Positions 39,728 through 47,332 of a stretch of DNA of 49,599 nt are shown piece after piece (the first letter of the stretch is position 1; each line of letters starts with the position of its first letter). A model generated the notes under the pieces. That model saw only the letters and a program-made list of their open reading frames with translations, was not told where the DNA came from and did no database searches. The DNA is from Nostoc sp. TH1S01 (GTDB lineage: Bacteria; Cyanobacteriota; Cyanobacteriia; Cyanobacteriales; Nostocaceae): contig JAGKSW010000094.1 in NCBI GenBank assembly GCA_018993265.1, positions 1 to 49,599 on the forward strand. Direction: 5' to 3'. Made by a program: the position numbers and the translations under genes.

Positions 39728-41284
39728 GTGATTGAGGCAGAAGTTCATTTATCACTACATAACTTCCTGCGATCGCAGGCGGGATTCCCTTCTTGGCCTC
39801 ATCATTTGACGATGGCAAGGTTGGTAGCCCGCGCCTTGCGTCTAGGACGTAGTGCTTTAATTCAAGTCGGGGCGGCTTGTGGTTATCAAGGACGATATCG
39901 CACCAGCTTTGTCGCATCAGCATTGATGTGGCATGGCCCTGTTATTATTGTTGCTCCAGAAACAGTGCAGCAACGTCTGTTGCAAGTAGAAATTCCCCGC
40001 TTACAACAGTGGTTACAAGTTCAAAAGCCAATCAGAACAGGTAATGCTTGGCCTAATTCTGAGTTTCAAGGACTACTCCTAACTACTCCAGAAGCTTGGT
40101 TAAAAGGGCAATTAACAGCTGCTGATGCTTTTCCGCCAGGGATTCCCACAATTATTGATGGTGTCGATGATTTAGAAGATTGGGTACGTCATCAACTCAT
40201 TCAAGATGTGCAACCTCAAGACTGGGAAGAGTTGATGTTGGCTTGTCCGCAGCAGGCGGAAGCAATTCGTGCTGCGAGAACACAACTAACCAAAGAAGTA
40301 TTCCAGCACCCAGCAAATCCTTATGAGTGTTATCTCATTTCCCAGCCGGAAGCTGAAATTATTCATCGTCTGTTTGCTGAATTAGAATTAGCAACTATTC
40401 CTGATGTCTGGAAAAATTTCTGGCAGCAATTTCAATACATCCATGAAAATACACCAGTAAATCAGCCACCGCATCTTTTTTGGACAACTATTGCGCGTCG
40501 CCAAGGTTTATTTTCATTGCATTATGCGCCAATTGAATTAGCTGAAATACTGTCACCGATTTGGCAACGACAGCCAGTAGTGTTAATTGGTAGTGCTTTA
40601 GAACCAGAAACCGAAGCGCCTGTATTTCGACAGCGTTTGGGCTTGGATGATGTTACCTGTCTCAAGTTCTCCTCCGATAGTCAAGCGCAAGCAATTCAAC
40701 TGTATGTCCCCCATCAGTTACCTTTACCGAATACACCAGAATTTCAGCCAGCCTTTATTCATAAAGTCCGCACCCTGTTGTGTTTAAGTGCGACAGCACC
40801 AGGGTTAACAGTTGTTTTGGTGGGGGATGTTCCCCTCAAGGCGCAAGTCGGCGCAATTTTAGCTTCAGAGTTTGGTTCGCGGGTGCAGGTAGAAAAAACC
40901 TGTTTAGATGAAAATGGTATTTTAATTAGTGGTTGGGAATATTGGCGAGAACATCAACAAGTTTTGCCAGCGCCACATTTGTTAATTATTGCGACTTTAC
41001 CGCTACCATCTCTAGAAAATCCCCTGGTGGCTGGGAGGGTAGCTTATTACAAGCGATCGCACCAAGACTGGTTCCGGGTATACTTACTTCCGGCAGCATT
41101 GAATGAACTACAACGGGCGATCGCCCCAGTACGCGAAAATCAAGGTGTAGTAGCATTGCTAGACAGTCGAGTGATTAATCGTAGCTATGGTTCCCAAATC
41201 CTCGCAGCCCTTAGCCCTCTAGCACGCATTAACTATCTTGACCCCAGTTTATTCTCAAACCCCGATGAAGAAGATTCGGCTTAA
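39728..41284 (+). CDS. DinG/XPD-like helicase with degenerate ATPase motifs
   Basis: A 518-aa protein whose C-terminal half follows the DinG/Rad3 helicase pattern: LIGSALEPE, FRQRLGLDD, ... PSLENPLVAGRVAYYKRS, YLLPAALNELQRAI, GVVALLDSRVINRSYGSQIL. However, the Walker A position (about 47-60) reads QVGAACGYQGRYRTS without G-K-S/T, the DEAH position (144-147) reads DGVD, and motif VI is AIAPVRENQG, not Q-G-x-G-R-x-x-R. It is shorter than DinG (about 700 aa). It may be a pseudo-helicase or bind nucleic acid only. The start is TTG/GTG-type at 39728 (codon GTG). Confidence 0.75.
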   Translation: MIEAEVHLSLHNFLRSQAGFPSWPHHLTMARLVARALRLGRSALIQVGAACGYQGRYRTSFVASALMWHGPVIIVAPETVQQRLLQVEIPRLQQWLQVQKPIRTGNAWPNSEFQGLLLTTPEAWLKGQLTAADAFPPGIPTIIDGVDDLEDWVRHQLIQDVQPQDWEELMLACPQQAEAIRAARTQLTKEVFQHPANPYECYLISQPEAEIIHRLFAELELATIPDVWKNFWQQFQYIHENTPVNQPPHLFWTTIARRQGLFSLHYAPIELAEILSPIWQRQPVVLIGSALEPETEAPVFRQRLGLDDVTCLKFSSDSQAQAIQLYVPHQLPLPNTPEFQPAFIHKVRTLLCLSATAPGLTVVLVGDVPLKAQVGAILASEFGSRVQVEKTCLDENGILISGWEYWREHQQVLPAPHLLIIATLPLPSLENPLVAGRVAYYKRSHQDWFRVYLLPAALNELQRAIAPVRENQGVVALLDSRVINRSYGSQILAALSPLARINYLDPSLFSNPDEEDSA

Positions 41285-41404
41285 ATGACAAGTAACTATT
41301 TACATTTTGTCAACGGATAGCGATCGCATCTTGCCAAACGCTATTATCAGCTTGTTCGTAGATTTTCAATCACACACACTAATTGAAATTTTGAATTACT
41401 AATT

Positions 41405-41620
41405 ATGGGTGAAGCAAAACGTCGCAAAGAAACATTGGGAGAAAAATACGGTCAAGATGAGCGGATATTGTCTTGGGTTCCCATCACCAAAAAACAATCC
41501 GAACTCTTTGTGCAATGGACTACTCGCGGAGCCTGGATTGGCATTGGTACAATGGTTGCTGCTTGGGTAACTATCCGTTTTATCGGCCCCGCCTTCGGTT
41601 GGTGGCAAGTTGTGGGTTAA
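41405..41620 (+). CDS. DUF2839 domain protein, small membrane protein
   Basis: A 71-aa cyanobacterial DUF2839 protein. The N-terminal MGEAKRRKETLGEKYGQ and ITKKQSELFVQWTTRGAWIG are the conserved family blocks, followed by one transmembrane helix (about 42-65) ending in RFIGPAFGWWQV. Function is unknown; such small proteins are often thylakoid or stress associated. The start is clear. Confidence 0.88.
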   Translation: MGEAKRRKETLGEKYGQDERILSWVPITKKQSELFVQWTTRGAWIGIGTMVAAWVTIRFIGPAFGWWQVVG

Positions 41621-41646
41621 TTAGAAGGCAAGGACAGAAGGCAGAT

Positions 41647-41684
41647 AGTAGGTTGGTTTTCGCTGTCGCTTAACCCAACCTACT
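41647..41684. repeat. AGTAGGTTGG/CCAACCTACT inverted repeat
   Basis: Ten-base perfect arms flank an 18-base loop containing CGCTGTCGCTTAAC. Known as a dispersed hairpin type in Nostoc-like genomes (recollection). It lies just after DUF2839 and may act as its terminator. Confidence 0.55.
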
Positions 41685-41759
41685 GGCGTGACTAATTTTA
41701 ATTTTTAGCCTGGACTGAACGGTATTAATCTATGAATAATATTCCTACTCCCACACTAA

Positions 41760-41787
41760 GTAGAGACGTTGTATACAACGTCTCTAC
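41760..41787. repeat. REP-like 28-base perfect palindrome (GTAGAGACGTTGTA)
   Basis: GTAGAGACGTTGTA followed by TACAACGTCTCTAC, perfectly complementary. It shares AGAGACG/CGTCTCT with the palindrome beside the RAYT scrap at 23561-23584, indicating the same REP family. Confidence 0.68.
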
Positions 41788-41812
41788 AACTTTGATTGCA
41801 ACTTGGTATGAA

Positions 41813-43336
41813 TTACCAAGAATGTAAAGCACGCAGCTGTGGTGTTTTCTTCGTTTGATGAGCCTCCATTCTGGTTAGCACATCGTCTAATATTGCCACT
41901 GCTTCGACAATATAAGCGCCTTTATTTAACATGACACATTCTGCTCGTTCGGACATGGCTGCATCAGTCATTTCTGCGCGTGATGGCAGACCATTTTTCA
42001 CTAGATTTTCTAAGACTTGAGTTGCCCAAATTACTGGTACATGAGCCGCTTCACATAGCCAAAGAATTTCTTCTTGAATTTCTGCTAACCGTTGATAACC
42101 AATTTCTACAGCTAAATCGCCTCTGGCAATCATAATTCCAAATGGTTGTTTACCTGCTGCTTGGACGATTAATTCGGGAAGGTTGGTAACAGCGGTGGGT
42201 GTTTCGATTTTGGCAACGATCGCAGGTATTCGAGTACTATTTGGTAATCTCGTTGCTAATTCTTGCTGTAAAGTGGCAATATCTTCTGGTTTCTGCACAA
42301 AAGAATAGCCAATAATATCTACATTATTGGCGTTGGCAGCGATAAAATCTAAATCTTGTCTATCTTTCTCGGTGAGGGGAATGAGATTTAAGTCAGTATT
42401 GGGAAAGTTAATGCCTTTATCGGGACGCAACTTTTCACCTTTGGGACGTGCGTGAGTAATTCGCAATAATGCACCTTCTGGTATAATAGTTTCCACAATA
42501 GCGCCAATATGACCATCATCTATCCATACAGGTGCGCCAACTTCTAATTTGTCTCCTACTTGAGGCAAGGTGCAGTTAATCTGGAAACATTGAGAATCAG
42601 TAATTGTTGGTAAATCTCGCTTCAACCACAAACATTCACCACGATAAATTCGTTGCTTTGTTTGGGGAGCAATGGCATATTGAATGCGGATTTTTGGGAC
42701 ACTCAAATCCATGAAGACTTTGCAAGTACGTTTCATTTCGGCTTCTGCCAAACGTACATGAGCAATCATGGCTGACCATTCGATTGGGGTATCATGAGCG
42801 CAGTTAATTCGTACACAGTCTGTCCCTTGTTGCAGCAGATTTTTTACCAACTCGTAATTAGTAGCTGCTTCTGTTGGTAATGTCACCATAATTTTGACTC
42901 GGCGCTGCTGAGAAGTATTGCCGAATAGCTCTTGAGTGTGTATTTTTAATAAGCGATCGCCTTCAAAAAATGCTTCTAGTGGTGGCTGGCTGAGTTGAAC
43001 ATTTAAGGTTTCGTGACAAACTGCTGCTAAAGTTGCAATTACAGCATCTAAATTGGCTAAAACTCTCGCTTCAATTCGTCCCAATGATGATAAACCCCAA
43101 GGCATTAAGGCGGCTTGTAGGGGACGCAAATCATGTCGTCTGAGTGCTAGATAGTAAGCCAAATTCAGACTACTATCAATAAAAGCTTGTCTTTGAATGC
43201 GCGATCGCCAGCGACTAAAAATTTCTTGTCCTTCTTCATATACTGATTGCCGTAATTCTCGCAACGTAGCCAGTAATATTTGCGGGTGTGATAACTCTAA
43301 TGCTGAATCTTCTGTTGGGAACTCAGTCAATAACAT
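41813..43336 (-). CDS. Pyruvate-kinase-like protein with N-terminal extension
   Basis: A 507-aa protein. Residues about 140-505 resemble the pyruvate kinase barrel: PTEAATNYELVKNLLQQG, VRINCAHDT (PK: V-R-x-N-F-S-H), PKIRIQYAI, KIETPTAVTNL, IMIARGDLAVEIG, and IWATQVLENLVKNGLPSRAE. The C-terminal S-G-E-T-A motif is replaced by LNKGAYIVEAVAIL, and the PK allosteric C-domain is absent. The N-terminal about 140 residues (RELRQSVYEEG, FIDSSLNLAYYLALRRHD) are not part of PK. This group of atypical PKs is widespread in cyanobacteria and plants, and its reaction is unproven. TTG 43402 is in frame; ATG 43336 has AGGAGA upstream. Confidence 0.8.
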   Translation of the reverse strand: MLLTEFPTEDSALELSHPQILLATLRELRQSVYEEGQEIFSRWRSRIQRQAFIDSSLNLAYYLALRRHDLRPLQAALMPWGLSSLGRIEARVLANLDAVIATLAAVCHETLNVQLSQPPLEAFFEGDRLLKIHTQELFGNTSQQRRVKIMVTLPTEAATNYELVKNLLQQGTDCVRINCAHDTPIEWSAMIAHVRLAEAEMKRTCKVFMDLSVPKIRIQYAIAPQTKQRIYRGECLWLKRDLPTITDSQCFQINCTLPQVGDKLEVGAPVWIDDGHIGAIVETIIPEGALLRITHARPKGEKLRPDKGINFPNTDLNLIPLTEKDRQDLDFIAANANNVDIIGYSFVQKPEDIATLQQELATRLPNSTRIPAIVAKIETPTAVTNLPELIVQAAGKQPFGIMIARGDLAVEIGYQRLAEIQEEILWLCEAAHVPVIWATQVLENLVKNGLPSRAEMTDAAMSERAECVMLNKGAYIVEAVAILDDVLTRMEAHQTKKTPQLRALHSW

Positions 43337-43939
43337 AAAGTTTCTTTCTCCTGCATGGATTGTGTAGCGAGCTGAGAGGAAAGATGAGGAGTAATTTTTC
43401 AAATACTACCAGTTGTGTCAGCTATAATCTGGTAAATAAATTTACTCCTCATCCAGCTTTATACGCCTACTTATAGGAGGATAATTTGAGGATTTTGTGA
43501 GGATTTAGCCTAAAATTATCTATTTCCAGCGATCGCCAATTTTTGGATGACTGCCACTGCAATGGCTTGGTACGGATTTTTGCTATTAAATCAGCCGCAC
43601 GCTCACGCATTGTTTTATTTGTAACTGTTTTGTTAATTTAGATAATGTTTATTTTGTCAAGTAGTAAAAACAGAATTATTATATAGAAATAACCGAATAG
43701 ACTTATATTAAGAAATTTCGCTAAATTGAAACCAGCAAAAAAAATCAATCGAATTTAGCTGCTTAATAATGAAACGGTTATGAGCAGGGTAAATCAGCAT
43801 AAATATCAACAACTTAGTATAAGCAGTCTGCAATTAGTTGACACTCAGCCACAGATTGCATAAATTTTCACATCTGTATAATCGCCCTGTTTTGTCAGTG
43901 TAAAATCAGAGCGATCGCTATCCCACAAAGCTAGGAATT
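43337..43939. other. Intergenic region with no supported gene
   Basis: About 600 bases. It contains a 25-codon frame ending in HAHALFYL with no ribosome site, a HIP1-rich stretch and AT-rich DNA. I see no repeat or promoter worth calling. Confidence 0.4.
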
Positions 43940-45352
43940 TTATTTTTCCGAATTAGAGTTTTCTTTAATTTCCCTGAAATCACGTAACTTTTGGATTAGT
44001 TGACGATCAGGTTCTTGAGAAGAAGATGGTTGATTCCTATTAGTTATCGATGCTGATGATGGTGTTGGCTGAACATTATTAGCTGCTGGTGTAATCGATG
44101 GTTTAGCTGTCACCACGGGATTAGGCTTTAGCTGGCTGCTATTGCCTGCTGGTATGATTAGTTGCTGACTACCTGTTGTTGGTGTTGGTTGAGTTGTAAC
44201 AGATGGTGTTTGTATTGGTTGTGAATGATCGCCAGCAGTTTTGCTACTGTCTTGGAAACGCAGGTTAAATGGATAACGGCTAATTGTTTTCTCACCCTTT
44301 AAAGACTTGGCATTAAAATATTGCCTTGCTTTTAATTGCAGTGCGGGAGAAAGCAATTTGTCTTGGAATTTGATATCCAATACTTTGCCATCAGGATCTA
44401 CTACTAAAACCCCTAAAACTGTACCTTCTACACCTGCTTTACTCACAGCAACTGTATCCCGAATCACTGGTTTTTCTTCAGAATTGGGATATTGCTGTTG
44501 CAGTGCTTTTCGCAGTTCTTCGTAAGATTGGACTTGGGCTATCAGCGTTTGGTTAGGAGCTTTTGTCGTCGGTAAGCTGGGTGTATTGATTGGTTTTAAA
44601 GTAGGGCTTGCTGTTGATGTTGTATTATCACCCGTCTTGGGTGTTTGATTGATGACAGTTCCCGAAGTTTGGCTGGGATTAGTCGCTACATTATTCTCAG
44701 GCTCAGGCTGTATCGGTTGGGGAGTAAGTGTGCTATTTGCAGTTGTAATGGGAGAGCTAGAAGCAGGACTTGGAGTTGGGCTATTCAGTATTTCTGGAGG
44801 TAGTTTTGCTGGGTGTAGATCGGGTAATCTGTCTACTGGAAGCGGTTGCGTTTTTTCTGGAATGACTGGCTTGTCATCAAAACTAGGAATTGCAGTAAAT
44901 TCTTGGTTCCTTACTTTAAAACCGGAATTGTCAAAGCGTAAATCTGGCTTGCGGTTGTTATTAGAAGTTGTCGGTAAAGATGGCTGTCCTGACTGTGGAT
45001 AACCACCTGGTGGTAGGGGAGAGAGTACAGTTGTTTGCCCACTCAAATCAGACGGAAGTGCTTGTGGTTGTAGTGCTAGTTGCTGTTGTTGCGGCAATTG
45101 GGGGAGTTGCGGTTGCACAGCAAATTGAGATGTACCTGGAGTTTGGGGTAAACGATTTTGATCAGCTTGGCTTAACTCCAAAATGCCCACTGATTTTGAT
45201 GATGCTGCATCTTTTGGTTTATTGGGATCTACCGGCATTAATGGCACAATCAGTGCAATAGCGCCATGAATCCCAATTGAAGCTAAAGCAGCGATTCCAG
45301 TTGGCTGGCTTAAAATTTCAGGTATATTTTTTAGCAGGGAGACGTAAGACAT
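43940..45352 (-). CDS. TonB-like protein with proline-rich linker, orphan
   Basis: A 470-aa protein. One transmembrane helix (about 20-40: GIAALASIGIHGAIALIVPLM) near the N-terminus is followed by a very long Pro/Gln/Ser-rich linker (60-275), then a TonB-C-like domain (about 285-365: VQSYEELRKALQQQ, GVEGTVLGVLVVDPDGKVLD, LQLKARQYFNAKSLKGEK) and a second disordered tail with Q/P/S repeats (375-470). TonB family proteins transmit inner-membrane energy across the periplasm to outer-membrane receptors. The tail after the TonB domain is unusual. No exbB/exbD or receptor gene is nearby. Confidence 0.82.
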   Translation of the reverse strand: MSYVSLLKNIPEILSQPTGIAALASIGIHGAIALIVPLMPVDPNKPKDAASSKSVGILELSQADQNRLPQTPGTSQFAVQPQLPQLPQQQQLALQPQALPSDLSGQTTVLSPLPPGGYPQSGQPSLPTTSNNNRKPDLRFDNSGFKVRNQEFTAIPSFDDKPVIPEKTQPLPVDRLPDLHPAKLPPEILNSPTPSPASSSPITTANSTLTPQPIQPEPENNVATNPSQTSGTVINQTPKTGDNTTSTASPTLKPINTPSLPTTKAPNQTLIAQVQSYEELRKALQQQYPNSEEKPVIRDTVAVSKAGVEGTVLGVLVVDPDGKVLDIKFQDKLLSPALQLKARQYFNAKSLKGEKTISRYPFNLRFQDSSKTAGDHSQPIQTPSVTTQPTPTTGSQQLIIPAGNSSQLKPNPVVTAKPSITPAANNVQPTPSSASITNRNQPSSSQEPDRQLIQKLRDFREIKENSNSEK

Positions 45353-45903
45353 AGCTGTTATCGTTCACTCGGCTCAGTTGCAGTTTATTAGCAGATAATT
45401 CTTATCTTGTTGGTACAAAATGCATCCCTTTAGAGAGAATAACTTTTTGGGTAGAACTCAAAACGACAAGAGTTAGATTTTTTGTCAGGTTCAATTTTTT
45501 ATTGACGCAATTTTATCTTTTTTAGTTGCACTTGCAAATTAGAACTTTAAATAGTTATCACTCACTAATTTCGGTGTTGCGTATAGATTTACGCACTCTA
45601 AACTGACAATTACAGTAGTTGGCAGTTAGCCTTCATGCATCAGTCTAAAGGTATATCAATCTATACTTTACCAGACTCAACTAGCGGTATAACTGTTTTT
45701 CAGTTAGTTGAGATTTTGTAGTAGATAGTTAGTTGGTTGTCTGCCAAAAATTGCATACAGATGACATGGTATCACATCAGTTAGTTGTCAATTGTGGCTA
45801 AGTTTGCTTTTTTTCTAATAGATCAGGACAAACAAGGTCTTGATAAATACTGATATTTTAATGACATCATTTCTAACCTGAAAATTCGGATTTTCATGAC
45901 AAA
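45353..45903. promoter_or_regulatory. Divergent intergenic region with repeated AGTTAGTTG and nested hairpin
   Basis: Three copies of AGTTAGTTG occur (45702-45710, 45727-45735, 45779-45787), and the first is part of a hairpin CTCAACTA ... TAGTTGAG (45676-45712) enclosing AACTG-T5-CAGTT. The array lies between the TonB-like and lipase-like genes and could be an operator cluster. No ORF is supported. Confidence 0.5.
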
Positions 45904-46599
45904 ATGCCGTTACCTACAGTTATTGTCCCTGGATATTTAGAAAGTGCGCTCGCCTATCTTTCCCTCGAAAAATCCCTGACACAGTTGGGGTTTCCGACAG
46001 TCACAGTACCATTGCGACGGCGTGATTGGCTCCCGACTGTTGGCGGTAGGCCTGTGACACCAATTTTGCAAAAGCTTGACCTGACTGTTAAACAAATATT
46101 GCAGGAATATCAGTCCGAGCAAGTCAACCTAATTGGACATTCAGCTGGCGGTTGGATTTCCCGGATTTATTTAGGAGAAACACCTTACACTCCCCGCAAT
46201 CAAACTCATCCATCTATTTGGAATGCTCATCCTTTAGTAGCCACCCTGATCACTTTAGGCACACCTCATATCAGCCAAGAACGCTGGACACGTTGGAATT
46301 TAGACTTTGTGACCAACAACTATCCCGGCGCATTTTACAAAAATGTCCATTATGTCTGTGTGGCTGGCAAAACTATTTTTGGTCAACGACGGCCTGGTAG
46401 TTGGTTAGCTTACAGCAGTTATCAATTAACTTGTGGTCAAGGTAATACCTGGGGAGATGGTATCACCCCCATTGCTGCTGCTCATCTGGAAGGAGCCGAG
46501 AATCTAATCATTGAAGGTGTGAGACACTCACCCAGAAGTCCAGGAATTTGGTATGGCTCCCCAGAACCACTAAAAGTTTGGGTAAAATATTTGCTTTAG
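45904..46599 (+). CDS. Alpha/beta hydrolase, lipase-like
   Basis: A 231-aa alpha/beta hydrolase. The nucleophile elbow GHSAGG is at residues 78-83 (Ser-80). His in GVRHSPRSPG near 207 and an Asp in WGDGITPIAA are plausible catalytic partners. The N-terminal VIVPGYLES (oxyanion loop) fits the PGAP1/lipase-like group acting on lipids or acyl esters in the cytoplasm. No signal peptide. It stands alone, with the next gene 97 bases away. Confidence 0.85.
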   Translation: MPLPTVIVPGYLESALAYLSLEKSLTQLGFPTVTVPLRRRDWLPTVGGRPVTPILQKLDLTVKQILQEYQSEQVNLIGHSAGGWISRIYLGETPYTPRNQTHPSIWNAHPLVATLITLGTPHISQERWTRWNLDFVTNNYPGAFYKNVHYVCVAGKTIFGQRRPGSWLAYSSYQLTCGQGNTWGDGITPIAAAHLEGAENLIIEGVRHSPRSPGIWYGSPEPLKVWVKYLL

Positions 46600-46696
46600 A
46601 AATACATATATCTTTGATAAACGCAAAAAATATTTAGATTAATTATGTAGAATGTAATAAAAATATATATTTTTCAAAAAACAGGAGGGGTGAACC

Positions 46697-47332
46697 ATGC
46701 AAAGCACCCAATTCGAGAGAATTTTGCGACGACTCGCAACGATATTATCAGCCGTAATTCTGACCCTGTGCTTGATTTATACCACCACTGGCATTTTGCT
46801 GTCTTTTTATTACGAACCAACAGCTGGTGGTGCTTACAATTCTTTGAAAATGATTAATACTCAAGTGCCTTATGGCTGGCTGTTTTACCGAACCCATGAA
46901 ATTGCAGGTAACGGTTTAATTGCGATCGCCTTGGTGCAAATTGTCGTCATGTTCTTAGGAAGACAATTTAGCCAGAGTTGGCTAGTTGCTTGGGTTAGTG
47001 GTATTTTACTCACCTTGAGTGCGATCGGGCTAGATTGGACAGCAATGCTCCTCGACTGGACGCAAGAAGGATACTGGCGTTTCAGCATTGAATTGGGAAC
47101 CATCGAAGCCATTCCCTTGATTGGGGAGCAATTGCGAAATATCTTGACTGGTGGTGGAGCGATTAACACCCTCACAGTTCAACATCTTTACGCCATTCAC
47201 AGTTATCTAGTGGCGGCGGCTACCTTAATTTTGGCTGTGGTACATTTACTAGCTCTTTTGTGGCAAGAACAGCAAACTTGTACAGCAGAAACTTTCGCTC
47301 AACTGCCAGAAACTTCGCTAGTAGAAAGTTGA
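46697..47332 (+). CDS. PetB-like cytochrome b N-terminal domain protein, divergent
   Basis: A 211-aa membrane protein aligning well to cytochrome b6 from helix A to D (GYWRFSIELGTIEAIPLIGEQLRNILTGG matches b6 W-A-V-K...EAIPVVG). Haem-ligand positions: His-67 (helix B, first ligand) and His-168, His-183 (helix D, AIHSYL ... VVHLLALL, 15 apart) are kept, but the second helix-B ligand is Gln-81 (LVQIVV) where b6 has His. One b-type haem (His-67/His-168) should remain; the other site has only His-183 from this pair. The b6 Cys-35 for haem cn is absent, and no subunit IV gene follows. It may be an electron carrier or membrane sensor. RBS GGAGGGG is close before the ATG. Confidence 0.8.
   Translation: MQSTQFERILRRLATILSAVILTLCLIYTTTGILLSFYYEPTAGGAYNSLKMINTQVPYGWLFYRTHEIAGNGLIAIALVQIVVMFLGRQFSQSWLVAWVSGILLTLSAIGLDWTAMLLDWTQEGYWRFSIELGTIEAIPLIGEQLRNILTGGGAINTLTVQHLYAIHSYLVAAATLILAVVHLLALLWQEQQTCTAETFAQLPETSLVES

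Noticed and set aside
43540-43624. 25-codon frame ending in HAHALFYL
   Set aside because: No ribosome site, too short, no context to suggest a gene.
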